52,372 nt of DNA. Source: Phycisphaerales bacterium UBA3190. Lineage in GTDB: Bacteria; Planctomycetota; Phycisphaerae; Phycisphaerales; UBA1924. Both the position numbers and the translations under genes were made by a program. The notes below the pieces were generated by a model. The model did not search any database. It saw only the letters and a list, made by a program, of their open reading frames with translations, and was not told where the DNA came from. Where the stretch lies: contig DEXG01000004.1 in assembly GCA_002364005.1 (NCBI GenBank), positions 71,878 through 124,249 on the forward strand, in the 5' to 3' direction. Shown here piece after piece: positions 8,393-16,346 of the stretch (its first letter is position 1; every line of letters starts with the position of its first letter).

Positions 8393-9535
8393 TCAATACA
8401 TGCAACGCTTGCGGAGCAGTTTCCCCGATTCGGGGCCACTGAGCACTTGAGCAATTTGCGATGCGATCTGAGGCCCGCTCGTCCCGTCTCCATACGGGTG
8501 ATCCGATCTTGGCGTGTTCGGGTCCAAAGCCAGCTTCAACGCCTCCCGGATCGGATCAACCGATTCGTCGGCATGCATCGTCCAGCCCTCGCACCGCTCC
8601 CGCCCGCTCTGACGATCCCCGATGTCCACGCTCGGACAACCGATCGCCGACGCCTCGATCAGCCCGGCCGACGAGTTGCCCACCAGGGCCCCGCCCTCGG
8701 CCCCGACGCGCTTGAGCAGGCCAACAAAGATGTCCCGAGGCAACCCGGGTCGCACCTGCACCTCGATCGGTGCCGATTCGATCGTGTTCATGATCCCACG
8801 CCGACCCGGGTCCAGGTTCGGGTGCAGCACCAGCACCCGCTTGTCGTTGACCGCGTCGAGCACCGTCTGCATCGCGGCCGCTTCCTGATCATCATCCCGC
8901 CCGATCGGGTGCATCAGCACCACAACCTGAGGCGAACCCAGCTCGGCGTACGCCCCGTCGCCCATCGGGTTGATCGCATCGAGCCCATCAATCGCGGGCG
9001 AACCAACCACAATCACCTGCTGCGGGTCCTCGCCCATCTTGACGATCCGCTTGGCACTCATATTCGTCGCGGGGAAGTGCACATGGGCCAGCTTGGTGAT
9101 CGCGTGACGCATTGCCTCGTCCGCGACACCCTCGGCCCGGTCGCCGCCGTGGATGTGCGCCAGCAACACCCCACCCACGCTGGCCGCGGACGCCGCAGCA
9201 AACGCCTCGATCCGATCGCCCAGCACCACAACCATGTCCGGGCTGTTCATGTCATAGGAGCGCCCGAAGCGGGCGATGCCCTTGCCGAGTGATTCGACAT
9301 CGTGCAAGCGCCCGACCTTGCCGGCGGTCTGCATGGGGATCGAGTCGGCGATCGCGAACTCCGCCTTCACCTCGCGAAAGGTCACCGCCGGCTGCACCAG
9401 GTGCGACCCCGCCGCGACGACATAGAGCTCCAGCGCCGGGTGCGCGTGGATCGCGTGCATCACCGACCTGAGCAGCCCAAACTCCGCGCGGGTGCCGGTA
9501 ACGACCATGACCTTGTGCTGTCCGTTCTCGTTCAC
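8393..9535 (-). CDS. neuC: UDP-N-acetylglucosamine 2-epimerase (hydrolysing), NeuC type
   Basis: The protein belongs to the UDP-GlcNAc 2-epimerase fold. The nucleotide-sugar motifs are GTRAEFGLL near residue 14, LGDRIEAF near 105, HIHGGD near 125, VVGSPAID near 175 and GNSSAGLIEA near 290. The hydrolysing NeuC form releases UDP and ManNAc, the precursor used by NeuB. A related enzyme of the legionaminic acid route (NeuC/LegG) cannot be excluded. Translation starts at GTG 9535, sharing a GTGA overlap with the neuB stop, so neuB and neuC are translationally coupled. It is the last gene of the nonulosonic acid operon. Confidence 0.9.
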   Translation of the reverse strand: MNENGQHKVMVVTGTRAEFGLLRSVMHAIHAHPALELYVVAAGSHLVQPAVTFREVKAEFAIADSIPMQTAGKVGRLHDVESLGKGIARFGRSYDMNSPDMVVVLGDRIEAFAAASAASVGGVLLAHIHGGDRAEGVADEAMRHAITKLAHVHFPATNMSAKRIVKMGEDPQQVIVVGSPAIDGLDAINPMGDGAYAELGSPQVVVLMHPIGRDDDQEAAAMQTVLDAVNDKRVLVLHPNLDPGRRGIMNTIESAPIEVQVRPGLPRDIFVGLLKRVGAEGGALVGNSSAGLIEASAIGCPSVDIGDRQSGRERCEGWTMHADESVDPIREALKLALDPNTPRSDHPYGDGTSGPQIASQIAQVLSGPESGKLLRKRCMY

Positions 9536-10656
9536 GCCAGATCCTCCTCGACAACGGGCACATCGGCCTCAATCGCGCGCTTCGCGACGGTGCCGACGAC
9601 CTCGTCGAGACGATACGCCAGGATCCCCGTCCCGGGGCGTTTGATGGTGAGCATCTCGCGTGTGATGGTCTCGCCGGGTGCGATTTCGCGCGTGCTCACG
9701 ACGGACTGGCGGGATACTTCACGGACATCGCGCTCACAATCGAGGACGCGTTTTTCGATCTCAGTTTCATCGACCATGAATATCGCCTGTACGAGTTCCC
9801 ATGTAGAACCATGCGGAGGTCGATAGTCCTCATCTTGATGCTCAGCAGCATGCAAGCAATCCGCAAGAACCTTGAATGACCTTGCTTGATTGACATAGTC
9901 CTTGAACTCACCGTGAACGATCAAGGACGCCTGATGGTCTGGACCATGTGCAAGCCTGTCGTATGTGATGTGCTTCTCAAGAACTCTTGCGCCCCATGCA
10001 CAAGCAATCTCGCCTGTATCTGAACCCGATGTATGATCGCTATACCCTGTAGGCAATCCCGTTGCTTCAGCAATGGCACGAATCCCACCGAACGCTGGAC
10101 CCGGCGCCGGATAACAACTCACACACTGCAACACCGCCAACCGATCACGCACATCATCGAGCCACCCAACCGCCCGCACCACCTCATCGAGCGTGCTCGC
10201 CCCCGTGCTCACGATCATCGGCTTGCCCGTATCCGCCAGCTTTTCAAGCAGCGGCCGATTCACGATGTCCGGGCTGGCTGTCTTATACGCGTCCCACGCC
10301 AGCGTCTCTGCCGCCTCGACTAGCTCCGTGGAGAACACCGTCACAATCGCATGGATCCCCCGCTCGTGCGCCCGATCGACGACCCGCGCCATCTCGTCAA
10401 TGCTCAGTTCCAGCCGCCGCAGCATCTCGATCGGGTCGGTCTCCCCCGCGTTCTTCTGGTACGCCGCGAGCTTGGCGGCCTTGCTCATCAGCCGATCGGT
10501 CTCGAAGAACTGCAGCTTCACCGCATCAGCGCCCGCGTCCGCCGCCGCGTCGGTCAGCGACAACGCCCGCTCCACCTCCCCGTCATGATTTACCCCAATC
10601 TCCGCGATGATGTAGGGCGGGTGGTCGATGCCGATTTGTTTGTTGCCGATTTGCAT
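9532..10656 (-). CDS. neuB: N-acetylneuraminate synthase family protein
   Basis: The NeuB TIM barrel is clear: YIIAEIGVNHDGEVERA near residue 14, DAVKLQFFETDRL, VSTGAS and GYSDHTSG, then EKHITYDR. A C-terminal SAF (antifreeze-like) domain follows from about residue 310 (SVVSTREIAPGETITREMLTIKRPG). It condenses phosphoenolpyruvate with an N-acyl amino sugar to a nonulosonic acid. The start at 10656 fits the family; the open frame upstream runs into the tandem repeats at the end of the GxxExxY unit. No good ribosome binding site precedes it, because the repeat ends ten bases before the ATG. The stretch about 9740-10080 is visibly poorer in G+C than the rest of the gene. Confidence 0.92.
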   Translation of the reverse strand: MQIGNKQIGIDHPPYIIAEIGVNHDGEVERALSLTDAAADAGADAVKLQFFETDRLMSKAAKLAAYQKNAGETDPIEMLRRLELSIDEMARVVDRAHERGIHAIVTVFSTELVEAAETLAWDAYKTASPDIVNRPLLEKLADTGKPMIVSTGASTLDEVVRAVGWLDDVRDRLAVLQCVSCYPAPGPAFGGIRAIAEATGLPTGYSDHTSGSDTGEIACAWGARVLEKHITYDRLAHGPDHQASLIVHGEFKDYVNQARSFKVLADCLHAAEHQDEDYRPPHGSTWELVQAIFMVDETEIEKRVLDCERDVREVSRQSVVSTREIAPGETITREMLTIKRPGTGILAYRLDEVVGTVAKRAIEADVPVVEEDLA

Positions 10657-10666
10657 GAAGGTTTTT

Positions 10667-10702
10667 ACCACAGAGCACACAGAGCACACAGAGCACACAG
10701 AG
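10667..10702. repeat. Terminal inverted repeat, neuB-proximal copy
   Basis: A 36-base tract begins ACCACAGAG and is followed by three further direct copies of the nine-base unit CACACAGAG. Its first 27 bases are exactly the reverse complement of 11124-11150. It ends the GxxExxY unit ten bases before the neuB start codon. Confidence 0.9.
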
Positions 10703-10724
10703 AGAAAATCAGAGGGGTGAAGAG

Positions 10725-11873
10725 TCAGAGCACGATGCGCTTGATGCCGGACTTCAGCGTGTGTTCATTGAAGTTCATGAGGAGGCCTGTTCGCAGTTGT
10801 GCGAGTTTGAGATAACTCATGAGCTGCGCAAAGTGAACCCGCTTGAGCCCCTCAACTGCTTTGATCTCAAGCACCACACGGTCCTCGACCACCAGATCCA
10901 TGCGTAGCCCAGTGCCGATGGTACGCCCCCGATACGACACGGCGCAGGGCACCTGATTCAACACCCTTAATCCCGCTCGCTGAAGTTCATCCATCAGACA
11001 TAACTCATAGACAGACTCAAGCAACCCTGGACCCAACTCACGGTGAACCTGAATCGCACACCCGATGATTGCGTGGGTCAACTGATCATCATCCCCACCC
11101 CACTTCTTCCCCTCTTTCCCCGCCTCTGTGTGCTCTGTGTGCTCTGTGGTTCCCCCCCTTCTCTCCCGCAACACCGCATCCGCCACCACCAGATCAATCC
11201 GCGAATCGATGTCGATCACATCCCCCTCATCCGTGATCACCCCGCGCCGATCGTTGCCCAGGAAACAGTGGGGGCCCTCGGGCGCACCAACACGACACAT
11301 CAACGCCTCGGGTGTCACCGCCATCACCCCGCCATCGGGCACCATCGCTGCGGGCAGGTCCTGACGCCGAAAACAGTTGTGATACAGCACATCCCCCTCC
11401 CAGGGACGCACCTGCCCATCATCACCAACCCGCACCGTCCACCACGGGTGGTGCTTGCCGACCCGCGCGTAGCTCTGCACGCTGTCGCAGCCGGACTCGA
11501 TGAGCAGCTTCACCGCCTCGTCGACCAGCCCCTCAGGCCGCACGGGCACATTGGCGTACAGGATCACAATCGGCCCGTCCGGGCTTCCGATCGCCTCATA
11601 GGCATGTCGGGCCGCGTCGTCGATGGTCGCTGTGTCGTGCGCCAGCTCGTCGGGGCGATGGACCACCTCGCACCCGTGCTCGGTCGCAACCTCCAGCACC
11701 GCCTCGTCATCGCTGCTGACCACCACACGACCGATGGAAGCCGACCGCTGGGCCGCCTCGAGCGTCCACACAGTGCACGGCTTGTCCGCCACGGGCAGGA
11801 TGTTCTTGCCCGGGAGCCCCTTGGAGCCCCCGCGGGCCAGCACGATCGCGATGGCCTGTCCACGCTCGCTCAC
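10725..11873 (-). CDS. neuA: CMP-nonulosonate cytidylyltransferase fused in frame to a GxxExxY protein
   Basis: Residues 1 to about 238 form a complete NeuA-type cytidylyltransferase: AIVLARGGSKGLPGKN at the N-terminus, VVVSSDDEAV, HRPDELAHDTAT, and the closing DIDSRIDLVVADAVL. It activates the NeuB product as a CMP-sugar. Residues about 241-249 (TTEHTEHTEA) are encoded by the terminal repeat of the inserted unit. From about 255 on lies a GxxExxY domain: IIGCAIQVHRELGPGLLESVYE, then MDLVVEDRVVLEIKAVEGL, which fits a PD-(D/E)XK nuclease core. The original neuA stop has evidently been lost. GTG at 11873 overlaps the stop of the upstream giant gene (GTGA). The GxxExxY part has no in-frame ATG; a TTG just before LTHAIIG could serve as its own start. 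Confidence 0.85.
   Translation of the reverse strand: MSERGQAIAIVLARGGSKGLPGKNILPVADKPCTVWTLEAAQRSASIGRVVVSSDDEAVLEVATEHGCEVVHRPDELAHDTATIDDAARHAYEAIGSPDGPIVILYANVPVRPEGLVDEAVKLLIESGCDSVQSYARVGKHHPWWTVRVGDDGQVRPWEGDVLYHNCFRRQDLPAAMVPDGGVMAVTPEALMCRVGAPEGPHCFLGNDRRGVITDEGDVIDIDSRIDLVVADAVLRERRGGTTEHTEHTEAGKEGKKWGGDDDQLTHAIIGCAIQVHRELGPGLLESVYELCLMDELQRAGLRVLNQVPCAVSYRGRTIGTGLRMDLVVEDRVVLEIKAVEGLKRVHFAQLMSYLKLAQLRTGLLMNFNEHTLKSGIKRIVL
11124..11150. repeat. Terminal inverted repeat, neuA-proximal copy
   Basis: Twenty-seven bases ending CTCTGTGGT on the plus strand, an exact reverse complement of the first 27 bases at 10667. In the neuA reading frame it encodes TTEHTEHTE. Flanking bases (a C-run on the right) show no duplication of the sequence outside the other end. 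Confidence 0.9.
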
Positions 11874-14800
11874 GCGGCTGGTTCCTTCGCCGACAGCTTC
11901 AGCTCCAGCTCCGCAACCCGCATCGAGCCACGCACCCGCTGGTACGCACGCTCGACACCCTCGTCGATCGCGTTGATCTCCTCACCCTGCGAGACAATCG
12001 CGTGACCGTTGTGATCCACAACCACGCCATCGCAACGCACCCGCATGATGTCCCGCTCAAGCTGCTTGCGCCGCTGCTCAGGGACCGTCAGCTGCGCGAT
12101 GCGCTGGTTCTGCACGAACGCCGGCAGCGGGTCGATGATGGCCGCGCCCGTGAGCAGCAGCCACTTGTCGTAGAAGGACTCGATCTGATCGAGCGTCTGC
12201 TCGCACCGGGTCATGCGTGCCGCGAGCCAGACCGGCGACTCGGCACTGGCGATGGTGTCATAGATCGCTTGCAGGCGGTCGTACACACGCGAGAACGCGT
12301 CGACACCGGTGAGCGACGCGTACGCATCCTCGCGGTCGGCGATCACATCAACACCCAGCACATCCAGGCCTGACTCGATCAGCGTGTGCTCATCGATGCC
12401 CTCACGCAGCAGGTCCGTCCGCAGCTCAACGCACGCGGCTCCGTCTTCCTTGGCCAGCGCGATCAGGTCCATCGCCCCCGGGTGCATCAGCGGATCGCCC
12501 ACGCCATCGAACACGACCGAGGCGTCCTCACGCAACGCGCACAACGAACGGATCAGCGTGTGCGCCGATCCCAGCGAAATCGGCTGTCGTTCGACGGCTT
12601 CAAGCGATCCACGCTTCCATCGACCCCAGTCACCGCCAACCAAACGACCGGTGCAGGTCTCAAGGATCAGCGTGCTCGGTGCCAGCGGCTTGCTGCACTG
12701 CAACGCCTGCGCACAAGCCAAAGCACCAATGCCAACTGGCTCTTCCAACCCCGCGTACGCGTTCCTCATCGCTTCAAACCGGTTGGCGCTGTCACAGATC
12801 GCCCGCACACCCGCGTCACGGAGTTCCGGATCAATCTGCACACACACGCCACGCACGATCGGGTCTGATTGCGGTGCCGTGGGCAGGTAGCTCACCAGCG
12901 CGCCCAGCGTTGCCAGCGGGTTGCGTCGGGACTCGCTCCGACTCGCGTCGGCGAGCGATCGCATCGTGTTGATGTCGACCACCATCGTCCCCAGCCCCGG
13001 GCACGCCTGCGAGAAGGCGATGCGTTTCTCATTGTCCTGTCTCCGAACACGCTCGATCGTCTCATCGACCAGCTTTGGATCAACCATCGCCCAGTCGCCG
13101 CCGATCAGCGCGGCCGCATCGATCTGCCGCTTGGACATCACATGTGCAAACAGCTCAGGGCAGGCGATCTCGTCATACACGCACAGCATCCCCAGCGATC
13201 CACGCCAGCTGCTCGACGACTGCATGCGTGCCGCCCCAACCCGGCTCGCGTGCGAACGCAACGCGTTGGCATCGACCTCGACCACATCAAGCTTATGACG
13301 CACCGGCAGCGAATCGAGCAACGCACGCACGCCCTGAGCGTCGGGCGTCACGATCGTGATCCCATCGATCTGCTCGCACCGATCGATCCGGGCGATCGTG
13401 GTCTGCAGCACATTGAACCCGCCGGCCCGATCGGGCAGCAGCTTCACGCCCAGCGGACGCGCAACACCCAGCCCGCCCTGCTCGGGATCGGCCAGCACCA
13501 TCGCGTGCACCCGATCGCGAGATGATGATCCACCCTGAATCGATAGCGCTTCTTCTGACTCGGGTCGGTCGCTTGTCTGCTTGGGCATCTCCCCACGCAG
13601 CACCAATCGCGTTTCCCGCAGCTGCTGGGCGACGGCCTTGGCCGCGTCCCGGGTCCAACGCACATTCTCGATATCCCGCTCGATCTGCAGACGCTGGCGT
13701 TCGACCGGATCGGCCCCGTCGCTGCGCAACCCGATGATCCGGTCCCGCTTGATGCGGTTGAGCACCGCGACCTGGTTGACGAACTCGATGAGCGTGAACG
13801 CGTCACGCATCTTCATCACCTCGTCACGCCCCGCGTTGACCTTCTCGATCAGCTTGCTCACCCGGCGCTGGTCCTGCTGATGCTTGAGCATCTCACCCAG
13901 CGTCCCGATCGATCGATCACTGATGCTGACAATGCGCTCACAGTCGTCGATCACCCTGCCGATGCGTTCGTTCACCCGCGCATCGAGCGAGTCGATGCGG
14001 ATCGCGCCGTCCCGATCCTCGATCCCGGTTGGCTCGCGCCCGAACGCGTCGATCGCTTCGCGCAGGGTCATCACCTGCGTGTGCTGTTTCTTGACCCCGC
14101 CCTCGGTCGCGTCGATGACCCGCAACCCACGCTGCGTGTCCTGGGCGAACATGCCCTCGAACTGCGAGAGGTACGAGCACATCTGCTCGTCGCTGTAGAT
14201 CTGCCCGCCGAAGATGTCCTCGCGTTTCTGCAGGTTCGATCGCATACGCACGACGCGTTCCCACTCGAACATCTCCAGCGTGCGGTGGGGGCTCAGCTCG
14301 CCGCCCCAGACCTGATGGATCGCGGCCCCGTCGGCATAATACTGCCCGTCGCTGAAGCCCAGGTCCTGACCGATCAGGATCACCGGGTCACACCCCAGAT
14401 AGCGTGCAAAGCTGTAGCACAGGTGCGCCACCGTTGCGCCCAGAGGCAGCTCGCCCCGATCACGCCGCAGGTCCTCGCCTAGCAGCGTGTCCAGCAGCTG
14501 ATCCCGCACGCACAGCACCTGGCCCGGGAACGCGTCGGCGATCACCGGGTTGGCCTTGGGCTCGACCACCAGGCGAATACCCTCGACATCCTTGCTCGTC
14601 AGCCCCTCATAGAAGCGTCCCGACACCTCGTGGTAATCCAACGCCGCGACGAAGTGCGGCTTGATCCCTCGCGCAAGCATGGGCTTGAGCACCGTCTGCA
14701 CCGCCACAATCACAAACCGCTCACGCACGCTCGGGTCGCTGAGCAGCTCAAGGTTCTTCTGCAAGCTCGGGCCCGCCGAAACCACGATCGCCGGCTTGCC

Positions 14801-15559
14801 CACGCACGCGTCCTTGAGCCCCGCGATGCCCGCGGTTCGCAGATAGTGATCGAGATTCATCAGCCCATTGCGAAAACTCGTACGCGAGTTGGCCAGCGTC
14901 GTCACCACATGCGTACGCGTCGCACGCAACGCGTCCATCAGCGTCTGCCCAAACCCATCGCCCGATTCACCCAAACGCTTCACGCTGGGCGGGTGGGCCA
15001 GAAGGCGAACCCCCATGCCCACCAATGCCTCATTGCCCGCGAAGACCGAGCTGATGCGAACGCCGTCCTGCGGGTCGCACACGAGGAAGAACCGCCCGCT
15101 GGAAAACAGCTCGGTGCAATCAATGCGGCTGAGCACGCTGTGAAGCAATGCCGCGTCGGGCTCAAAGCACACCACGATCGCCGTCTTCCCGAGGTGCCCG
15201 AGCAGCTCGGTGCAGTGGTACCCGAGCCCGAAGCCCAGCACCCCACCGATCGCCGCCGACTCTGCATCGATTGTCCCCACGAGCTTCCTGGCTTCACTGA
15301 CCGGTCGTCGTTTCGAGGCCATCGCCACCCCGCCGAGCGTCGCGCTGAGCCCCTCGTCGCTCTCGATGAACTCGATGTCCATCCGCCCCGGGCTCGACTC
15401 GATCAGTCGGGCCTCGTTGGGGCTGCGCAGGGCCAACGCCCGCAGGTTGCGTCCCAGCAGTTCCGGGTCACCATCCCCTGGCGTCTGGGGGGCCTGGTCA
15501 TTGCACATGCTGATCAGATCGTCGAGATTCATGCCGCTTCCCATCGTCACGCGCGCCAT
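11870..15559 (-). CDS. Giant Maf/DUF115 glycosyltransferase-like protein with nucleotidyltransferase-like and radical-SAM-like domains
   Basis: This 1229-residue protein has at least three parts. Residues about 20-560 match Maf/DUF115 proteins (KPAIVVSAGPSLQKNLELL near 255; GATVAHLCYSFARYLGCDPVILIGQDL near 370), which transfer nonulosonic acids to flagellin. Residues about 685-900 resemble a cytidylyltransferase fold (AMVLADPEQGGLGVARPLG) with a damaged nucleotide loop. Residues about 960-1210 follow a radical-SAM/SPASM layout (ILETCTGRLVGGDW, DGVGDPLMHPG, GVDVIADREDAYASLTG, CDGVVVDHNGHAIVS) but lack the CxxxCxxC cluster motif. It heads the operon maf-neuA-neuB-neuC and overlaps neuA by four bases. 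The start at 15559 is uncertain; ATG 15532 has a GGGAAG just upstream. A role in attaching the sugar made by NeuABC, perhaps to flagellin, is inference. Confidence 0.75.
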   Translation of the reverse strand: MARVTMGSGMNLDDLISMCNDQAPQTPGDGDPELLGRNLRALALRSPNEARLIESSPGRMDIEFIESDEGLSATLGGVAMASKRRPVSEARKLVGTIDAESAAIGGVLGFGLGYHCTELLGHLGKTAIVVCFEPDAALLHSVLSRIDCTELFSSGRFFLVCDPQDGVRISSVFAGNEALVGMGVRLLAHPPSVKRLGESGDGFGQTLMDALRATRTHVVTTLANSRTSFRNGLMNLDHYLRTAGIAGLKDACVGKPAIVVSAGPSLQKNLELLSDPSVRERFVIVAVQTVLKPMLARGIKPHFVAALDYHEVSGRFYEGLTSKDVEGIRLVVEPKANPVIADAFPGQVLCVRDQLLDTLLGEDLRRDRGELPLGATVAHLCYSFARYLGCDPVILIGQDLGFSDGQYYADGAAIHQVWGGELSPHRTLEMFEWERVVRMRSNLQKREDIFGGQIYSDEQMCSYLSQFEGMFAQDTQRGLRVIDATEGGVKKQHTQVMTLREAIDAFGREPTGIEDRDGAIRIDSLDARVNERIGRVIDDCERIVSISDRSIGTLGEMLKHQQDQRRVSKLIEKVNAGRDEVMKMRDAFTLIEFVNQVAVLNRIKRDRIIGLRSDGADPVERQRLQIERDIENVRWTRDAAKAVAQQLRETRLVLRGEMPKQTSDRPESEEALSIQGGSSSRDRVHAMVLADPEQGGLGVARPLGVKLLPDRAGGFNVLQTTIARIDRCEQIDGITIVTPDAQGVRALLDSLPVRHKLDVVEVDANALRSHASRVGAARMQSSSSWRGSLGMLCVYDEIACPELFAHVMSKRQIDAAALIGGDWAMVDPKLVDETIERVRRQDNEKRIAFSQACPGLGTMVVDINTMRSLADASRSESRRNPLATLGALVSYLPTAPQSDPIVRGVCVQIDPELRDAGVRAICDSANRFEAMRNAYAGLEEPVGIGALACAQALQCSKPLAPSTLILETCTGRLVGGDWGRWKRGSLEAVERQPISLGSAHTLIRSLCALREDASVVFDGVGDPLMHPGAMDLIALAKEDGAACVELRTDLLREGIDEHTLIESGLDVLGVDVIADREDAYASLTGVDAFSRVYDRLQAIYDTIASAESPVWLAARMTRCEQTLDQIESFYDKWLLLTGAAIIDPLPAFVQNQRIAQLTVPEQRRKQLERDIMRVRCDGVVVDHNGHAIVSQGEEINAIDEGVERAYQRVRGSMRVAELELKLSAKEPAA

Positions 15560-15685
15560 TCGAACCTGAGCCCCACGCGTCGGGGCGCATTGATGGCGCT
15601 TTCCGACTGGTTATCGGCCTTTCGGCCCCCTCCCCTCCATGTTCTGTCCAACCCAGCCCCGCATAACGCGATACCCTACAACAAC

Positions 15686-16315
15686 ATGCAGAACAACATC
15701 GTCGAACCCAGCAGTCTCCCTCCGCTCCCACAGCCCGGACCCTTTGAGCACTGGGTGCTGGAACAGCCCGTGCTGCCCGCGGCTGTCCTGCTGTTCATCG
15801 CCCTGGCGACCCTCTTTGCACTCCGCCACACCAAGCACTTCAAACGCGTCGGGATCCCCGTCGCGATCGTCGCAATCCTCTGCGGGGTCGGGGTCTACCT
15901 GCTCGGCTCGATGACCATCACCGATCGTGAACACCTCCAGCTGCGCTCACACGATCTCGTCCAGGCCGTCGCCGAGAGCAACCCGTCCACGCTCCGATCC
16001 ATGCTCGACGACGACGCCCGCCTCGCCAGCGTGTTCGCCTCAGCGCAGGGGGCCGATCGGATCGTCACCCTCGCCACCACCCGAAACTCGGGGGTCGTCC
16101 GCAGCGCCGAGGTGGGGCAGGTCAACGCCGGGCTCTATGGCCCGCAGGTCGCGACCACCCAGATCCGGGTCCGGACACAGGGCGACATGTTCCCCACACT
16201 CAGCTGGTGGCGTGTCGACTGGACCCGCCCAAGCGAAACCAGCGACGCCTGGGTCGTCACCCACATCGAACCCATCTGGGTCCAGGGATTCTCCGACCCG
16301 GGCCCAAGCAACTGA
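15686..16315 (+). CDS. Membrane protein with a C-terminal NTF2-like extracytoplasmic domain
   Basis: The 209-residue protein has two hydrophobic segments near residues 25-45 (PVLPAAVLLFIALATLFAL) and 55-75 (VGIPVAIVAILCGVGVYLLGS). A soluble domain follows with DLVQAVAESNPSTLRSMLDDDARL and WWRVDWTRPSETSDAWVVTHIEP, which reminds me of NTF2/SnoaL-like domains, though I cannot name a family. The open frame extends far upstream, but that part is the shadow of the giant gene on the other strand; ATG 15686 is the first start after that gene. It is divergent from the giant Maf-like gene. Confidence 0.65.
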   Translation: MQNNIVEPSSLPPLPQPGPFEHWVLEQPVLPAAVLLFIALATLFALRHTKHFKRVGIPVAIVAILCGVGVYLLGSMTITDREHLQLRSHDLVQAVAESNPSTLRSMLDDDARLASVFASAQGADRIVTLATTRNSGVVRSAEVGQVNAGLYGPQVATTQIRVRTQGDMFPTLSWWRVDWTRPSETSDAWVVTHIEPIWVQGFSDPGPSN

Positions 16316-16346
16316 AACGGCTCACACCGCCCAGCACAAGCAAAGC

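Larger units (their letters stand above)
10667..11150 (-). mobile_element. 484-bp GxxExxY-carrying unit with inverted repeat ends
   Basis: A GxxExxY coding sequence is bounded by inverted repeats at 10667-10702 and 11124-11150, each made of tandem nine-base units. The unit separates neuA from neuB in an operon whose other junctions are four-base overlaps, so the ancestral neuA-neuB junction was probably tight as well. I see no clear target-site duplication and no transposase. GxxExxY proteins are scattered in bacterial genomes, often in several copies. That this is an inserted, possibly mobilisable unit is inference from the end structure and the operon disruption. Confidence 0.65.

Noticed and set aside
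10667..10702. Tandem nine-base repeats considered as a CRISPR remnant
   Set aside because: The units are directly adjacent without spacers and mirror the other end of the GxxExxY unit.
14630..15685. Upstream extension of the membrane protein gene at 15686
   Set aside because: It lies entirely antisense to the giant Maf-like gene and its translation looks like a shadow; the signal/membrane part begins after 15686.
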